This document shows positions 6,094-6,479 of a stretch of DNA of 6,479 nt, in pieces. Both the position numbers and the translations under genes were made by a program. The notes under the pieces were generated by a model, which was not told the DNA's origin, searched no databases, and saw only the letters and a list, made by a program, of their open reading frames with translations. Position 1 is the first letter of the stretch; the number at the start of each line of letters is the position of its first letter. Source of the DNA: Lachnospiraceae bacterium UBA7480 (GTDB taxonomy: Bacteria > Bacillota > Clostridia > Lachnospirales > Lachnospiraceae); the NCBI GenBank assembly GCA_002479655.1, contig DLOQ01000056.1:19359-25837 (forward strand), read 5' to 3'.

Positions 6094-6479
6094 ATGAGTC
6101 AAAATCCGAGTGTTAGTCGTAACTATATATGGAATACGATAAATCAGGTGTTTATATTATTAGTACCGTTGATCTTAACTCCGTATCTGTCGAGGGTATT
6201 GGGAGCGGATGGAATTGGCATTTACAGTTATGTTAATTCGATTGCATCTTATTTTATCCTTACCGCAATATTGGGAACAACGCTTTATGGACAGAGGAGC
6301 ATCGCCTGTGTCAGAAACAATAAAGAAGAATGTTCTAAGGTATTCTGGGAGATCCAGATCTTCAGGATGTTGGCCAGCACGATCTGTTTGGCGTTCTTTT
6401 TCGTTGTCATTTCTTTTATAAAAGAAAATATCCTGATCTATTTGATTTTATCCATTAATATTGTTAATGTTGTTTTTGT
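6094..6479 (+). CDS. Wzx/RfbX-type polysaccharide flippase (3' end outside window)
   Basis: The first 128 codons of a membrane protein of the oligosaccharide flippase (Wzx, polysaccharide biosynthesis protein) family, which moves lipid-linked sugar repeat units across the cytoplasmic membrane. The N terminus is typical: NYIWNTINQVF, then LTPYLSRVLGADGIGIYSYV, then a TTLYGQR segment. Hydrophobic stretches at about residues 14-31, 41-63, 88-103 and 109-128 fit the start of the multi-helix fold. The ATG at 6094 is preceded by GGGG at 6080-6083, a weak but well-spaced ribosome binding site, and the family N terminus begins directly after it. No stop or frameshift is seen before the window edge. 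It presumably opens a capsule or exopolysaccharide locus to the right. It is an unexpected gene directly after spoIVB, where spo0A is usual. Confidence 0.88.
   Translation, partial: MSQNPSVSRNYIWNTINQVFILLVPLILTPYLSRVLGADGIGIYSYVNSIASYFILTAILGTTLYGQRSIACVRNNKEECSKVFWEIQIFRMLASTICLAFFFVVISFIKENILIYLILSINIVNVVF

Noticed and set aside
6209..6421. 70-codon open frame inside the flippase region
   Set aside because: It is in a different frame from the clear flippase reading that starts at 6094, and its translation has no coherent domain character.
1..6479. CRISPR arrays, tRNA or rRNA genes, and insertion sequences
   Set aside because: I saw no regularly spaced repeats, no cloverleaf-like segment, and no transposase other than the serine recombinases.

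Overview
The window looks like DNA from an endospore-forming or formerly spore-forming Firmicute of the class Clostridia, probably a gut Lachnospiraceae-type host. This rests on a spoIVB fragment (an endosporulation gene), AGGAGG-type ribosome binding sites, moderate-to-low GC, and recombinases of the clostridial large-serine type. The family assignment is inferred from sequence style only; no search was run.

Positions 1-5712 hold one tightly packed plus-strand operon. Three consecutive large serine recombinase genes (1-1641, open at the left edge; 1634-3322; 3322-4920) overlap one another by 8 and 1 bases. The third overlaps a 198-residue JAB/RadC-like protein gene (4904-5500) by 17 bases. 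A 65-residue protein of unknown function follows (5515-5712). The operon closes with a strong rho-independent terminator (5743-5784). This is the integration/excision module at the right end of an integrative element whose body and left end lie left of the window.

Positions 5785-5883 are an AT-rich non-coding element end. At about 5884 the sequence changes abruptly into a GC-richer stretch encoding the last 40 residues of SpoIVB, the S55 serine peptidase of the sigma-K checkpoint. It starts exactly at the catalytic-serine motif MSGSP. The rest of spoIVB, including the regions expected to hold the His and Asp of the triad, is absent. The simplest reading is that the element integrated into the codons of the SpoIVB active-site serine, making 5884 the right attachment junction.

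Right of the spoIVB stop (6006) there is a near-consensus sigma-A promoter (6016-6044), then the first 128 codons of a Wzx-type polysaccharide flippase (6094 to the window end). spo0A, the usual neighbour downstream of spoIVB, does not follow directly. The flank is therefore rearranged or carries another insertion.

The most interesting point is the combination of a serine-recombinase triplet, a JAB protein and insertion at the spoIVB catalytic codon. It raises the question of whether the element simply kills sporulation or is excised to restore it.
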